Part shown: positions 6,744-8,268 of the stretch, one piece after another
Layout: each line of letters starts with the position of its first letter
Position numbering within the stretch: position 1 is the first letter of the stretch
Source of the DNA: Eudoraea sp.
GTDB lineage: Bacteria > Bacteroidota > Bacteroidia > Flavobacteriales > Flavobacteriaceae
DNA length: 8,268 nucleotides
NCBI GenBank assembly: GCA_013042125.1
Contig: JABDQS010000004.1
Location: 1-8,268, forward strand
Direction: 5' to 3'
Translations under genes and position numbers: made by a program
The notes under the pieces: generated by a model
Databases searched by the model: none
What the model was told of the DNA's origin: nothing
What the model saw: the letters and a program-made list of their open reading frames with translations, nothing else

Positions 6744-6771
6744 CAAAGATACAATTTAATACAAAATGCAA
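6744..6771 (-). promoter_or_regulatory. Promoter of the nrnA-gldI-PPIase operon
   Basis: On the minus strand TTG (6771-6769), a 17 nt spacer and TATCTTTG (6751-6744) match the Bacteroidota TTG/TAnnTTTG promoter, the -7 exactly. Only CACCC separates the -7 from the ATG at 6738, so the transcript should begin at or within a few bases of the start codon (leaderless). No other good promoter was seen within the operon. Confidence 0.7.
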
Positions 6772-6784
6772 TTACCAAACTGGG

Positions 6785-6803
6785 GTTAATCGACCAAATT
6801 AAC
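6785..6803. repeat. Short inverted repeat in the nrnA / PhoD-like intergenic region
   Basis: GTTAAT at 6785-6790 and ATTAAC at 6798-6803 are perfect 6 bp arms around 7 bp, 14 bp upstream of the nrnA -33 element. A related GTTAAC lies further right, near 6868. It could be an operator for the nrnA promoter, but arms this short and A/T-rich arise by chance. The rest of the 212 bp between the nrnA and PhoD-like start codons holds only the two promoters, and I see no gene in it. Confidence 0.25.
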
Positions 6804-6899
6804 AAGGGAAATGCACAGGCCGGAGCGAGGTGGAGATACATTCATTATAGGGCTAACAGGGTTCCAAGTTAACAAAAAGATATCTTTAGTTGCTATCTA

Positions 6900-6929
6900 T
6901 TGGATTCATAATCAATTATTTTACATTTG
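6900..6929 (+). promoter_or_regulatory. Promoter of the PhoD-like phosphatase gene
   Basis: TTG at 6900-6902, a 19 nt spacer and TACATTTG at 6922-6929 match the Bacteroidota -33/-7 consensus, the -7 exactly. The ATG at 6951 follows 21 nt later. The in-frame TTG at 6927 is the end of the -7 element and so cannot be the start codon of a transcript made from this promoter. Confidence 0.7.
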
Positions 6930-6950
6930 AAATTAAATTCATATCCTCTT

Positions 6951-7985
6951 ATGAAATCTTTAAAAATTGCTTTGTTTCTGCTGCCTTTTATGTTGCTAAT
7001 AGGTTGTAAAACCAGCCAGGTTCAGGATCAGCCCGTTACCTCCCAGGATTCCTTCACCATAGCCTTTGGATCTTGCAATAAGCATACAGTAAAAAATGAG
7101 CTCTGGGATGATGTGCTGGCCACTGAACCAGATGTTTGGATATGGGGAGGGGACATCATTTATGCTGATACCGATGATACCACTGAAATTGCCAGAATGT
7201 TCAGCATTCAGAATGAGATCCCGGGGTATAAAGCTTTACGCGATCGGGTTCAGGTTATTGGTACCTGGGATGATCATGATTACGGCTTGAATGATGGAGG
7301 GGTAGAATTTACTTCTAAAGCAGCTAGTCAAAAGGTGTTTCTGGATTTTATGGATGTTGCTGCAGATAGCCCAAGACGGAGCAGGGAAGGGGTTTATGCC
7401 AGTTATATGTATGATCTTCCTGCGGGTTCCGTGAAGATCCTTGTTCTGGACACCCGCTATTTCAGATCAGCCCTGACACCGGCATCAGACAAGAAGAAAC
7501 GTTACCAACCGGGCACATACGGAGAAGGAACTGTATTAGGCGAGACCCAATGGGCCTGGCTGGAAGAGGAATTACGGAATTCGAAGGCTGAGTTCAACAT
7601 ATTGGTAAGCAGTATTCAATTCTTGTCCAACGAACATGGATTTGAGACCTGGGGAAATTTTCCACATGAAGTGGATAAACTAAATAGCATTGTAAAAGAA
7701 TCTGGGGCCACTGGGGTCATCATCCTTTCCGGGGATCGTCATATATCGGAATTCTCTCAAATAATTTTACCGGGAGTATCTTACCCGCTGATCGATTTTA
7801 CCAGTAGTGGTCTAACACATGTTTATTCCAGTTATTCAGGAGAACCAAATCCTTATAGAAAAGGGGAGGTGATCGCTGAGAAAAGCTTTGGGTTACTTCA
7901 CCTTAATCTTACAAACAGGGAAGTACAAATGCAGATGATAGGCGATCAAGGCAAGGTCCTCAATGCCTTAACACAGCAGTATTAA
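6951..7985 (+). CDS. PhoD-like alkaline phosphatase family lipoprotein
   Basis: A 344-residue lipoprotein from ATG 6951 (lipobox LLIGC, Cys19). Starting there places the signal peptide at the very N-terminus; the longer TTG-started form would add eight residues encoded from the promoter. The body has the PhoD-like metallophosphatase blocks: AFGSC at 38-42, GGDIIYAD at 66-73 (Asp68), TWDDHDYGLND at 105-115 (Asp107, Asp108, His109, Asp110), DTRYF at 167-171, and GDRHISE at 261-267 (His264), with a further His at 290. These would bind the metal cluster of an extracytoplasmic phosphomonoesterase or phosphodiesterase. It is shorter than Bacillus PhoD, since it lacks the N-terminal beta domain and Tat signal, as in many Bacteroidota members. 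Substrate is not deducible; phosphate scavenging is a reasonable guess. It has its own promoter, divergent from nrnA. No terminator precedes ndk, so some readthrough is possible. Confidence 0.9.
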   Translation: MKSLKIALFLLPFMLLIGCKTSQVQDQPVTSQDSFTIAFGSCNKHTVKNELWDDVLATEPDVWIWGGDIIYADTDDTTEIARMFSIQNEIPGYKALRDRVQVIGTWDDHDYGLNDGGVEFTSKAASQKVFLDFMDVAADSPRRSREGVYASYMYDLPAGSVKILVLDTRYFRSALTPASDKKKRYQPGTYGEGTVLGETQWAWLEEELRNSKAEFNILVSSIQFLSNEHGFETWGNFPHEVDKLNSIVKESGATGVIILSGDRHISEFSQIILPGVSYPLIDFTSSGLTHVYSSYSGEPNPYRKGEVIAEKSFGLLHLNLTNREVQMQMIGDQGKVLNALTQQY

Positions 7986-7987
7986 TG

Positions 7988-8018
7988 TTGTAGGTTGCAA
8001 CTAGAAAGTGTATTTTTG
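7988..8018 (+). promoter_or_regulatory. Promoter of ndk
   Basis: TTG at 7988-7990, a 20 nt spacer and TATTTTTG at 8011-8018 match the Bacteroidota consensus, the -7 exactly. The ATG follows 16 nt later. An 8 bp palindrome GTTGCAAC (7994-8001) lies in the spacer; it may be chance. The promoter begins 3 nt after the stop of the phosphatase gene. Confidence 0.65.
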
Positions 8019-8034
8019 CCCAAAATTTTTTAGA

Positions 8035-8268
8035 ATGACAGGAAAAAGAACATTTACCATGATCAAGCCCGATGCGGTTGAGAATGGCCATATTGGGGCT
8101 ATTTTGGAAAAGATCACCTCTGCTGGCTTTAAGATCATAGCCATGAAATACACTCAATTAAGCAAACGCGATGCCCAGGAATTCTATGCGATCCATAAGG
8201 AGCGTCCTTTCTATGGAGAATTAGTGGCCTTTATGACCAGAGGGCCCATTGTATCTGCAATTCTGGAG
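8035..8268 (+). CDS. ndk: Nucleoside diphosphate kinase, N-terminal part (cut by right edge)
   Basis: Translated by hand from ATG 8035; 78 codons are open to the window edge, a little over half of the usual 140 or so. NDK transfers the gamma-phosphate of ATP to other NDPs through a phosphohistidine and balances (d)NTP pools in the cytosol. Visible family residues are TFTMIKPDA (Lys11), Tyr51, Phe59 in HKERPFY, and the [11 protein letters not shown] block at 61-71. The catalytic His in the NxxHGSD segment lies beyond the edge and cannot be checked. No Shine-Dalgarno sequence is seen; the T-rich/A-rich leader is normal for Bacteroidota. Its frame is intact and the identification is secure despite truncation. 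Confidence 0.95.
   Translation, partial: MTGKRTFTMIKPDAVENGHIGAILEKITSAGFKIIAMKYTQLSKRDAQEFYAIHKERPFYGELVAFMTRGPIVSAILE

Noticed and set aside
6752..6899. Possible small RNA or small gene in the gap between nrnA and the PhoD-like gene
   Set aside because: No open frame of note, no stable hairpin with a T tract and no internal promoter match; I see only the flanking promoters and a short inverted repeat.
7986..8010. Hairpin from GTTG...CAAC after the PhoD-like gene as terminator
   Set aside because: Stem of about 4 bp, no T tract; the sequence is better explained by the ndk -33 element and spacer.
7960..8157. Minus-strand 65-codon ORF over the start of ndk
   Set aside because: Overlaps the secure ndk frame and its promoter on the other strand, with no coding signs of its own.
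1..8268. Novel defence, mobile or biosynthetic system
   Set aside because: Every gene belongs to a recognisable family; no transposase, integrase, nuclease-toxin pair, CRISPR repeats, direct repeats or compositional break was seen.

Overview
The window reads as ordinary chromosomal DNA of a marine-type member of the Flavobacteriaceae (Bacteroidota). The evidence is a gldI gene, found with gliding/type IX secretion genes in that phylum; promoters of the Bacteroidota form TTG-N17-20-TAnnTTTG; starts without Shine-Dalgarno sequences; moderate-to-low G+C; several lipoproteins; and a DUF3810 protein. I see no insertion sequence, phage gene, CRISPR array, tRNA or rRNA, and no stretch over 300 bases without a gene.

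Layout. Bases 1-1318 (minus) hold the N-terminal 439 codons of a secreted amidohydrolase that runs off the left edge; its first amidohydrolase domain has lost the metal-binding HxH. Next comes a DUF3810 membrane protein with an HEIGH zinc motif (minus, best start 2496). It is divergent from pepD, an M20 aminoacyl-histidine dipeptidase (plus, 2559-4025). The short space between the two starts contains a 7+7 bp palindrome and overlapping promoter-like elements. A strong bidirectional hairpin terminator at 4024-4052 separates pepD from a convergent three-gene operon.

That operon, read right to left on the minus strand, is nrnA (DHH/DHHA1 nanoRNase/pAp phosphatase), gldI (FKBP-like gliding lipoprotein, ATGA overlap with nrnA) and a lipoprotein fusing a cyclophilin domain to an FKBP domain (12 bp after gldI). 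It has one recognisable promoter, just 5 nt before the nrnA start codon, which predicts a nearly leaderless mRNA. The operon therefore couples small-RNA/pAp turnover with two envelope lipoproteins carrying three prolyl-isomerase-type domains.

Divergent from nrnA is a PhoD-like phosphatase lipoprotein (plus, best start 6951) with a clear promoter. After it comes ndk (nucleoside diphosphate kinase), with its own promoter, cut by the right edge after 78 codons.

Three ORFs that open with TTG (at 2514, 6771 and 6927) are better started at internal ATGs. At 6771 and 6927 the TTG is itself part of a promoter element. I found no clear new multi-gene system. The items most worth a second look are the degenerate amidohydrolase domain, the dual cyclophilin-FKBP lipoprotein beside gldI, and the palindrome shared by the DUF3810 gene and pepD.
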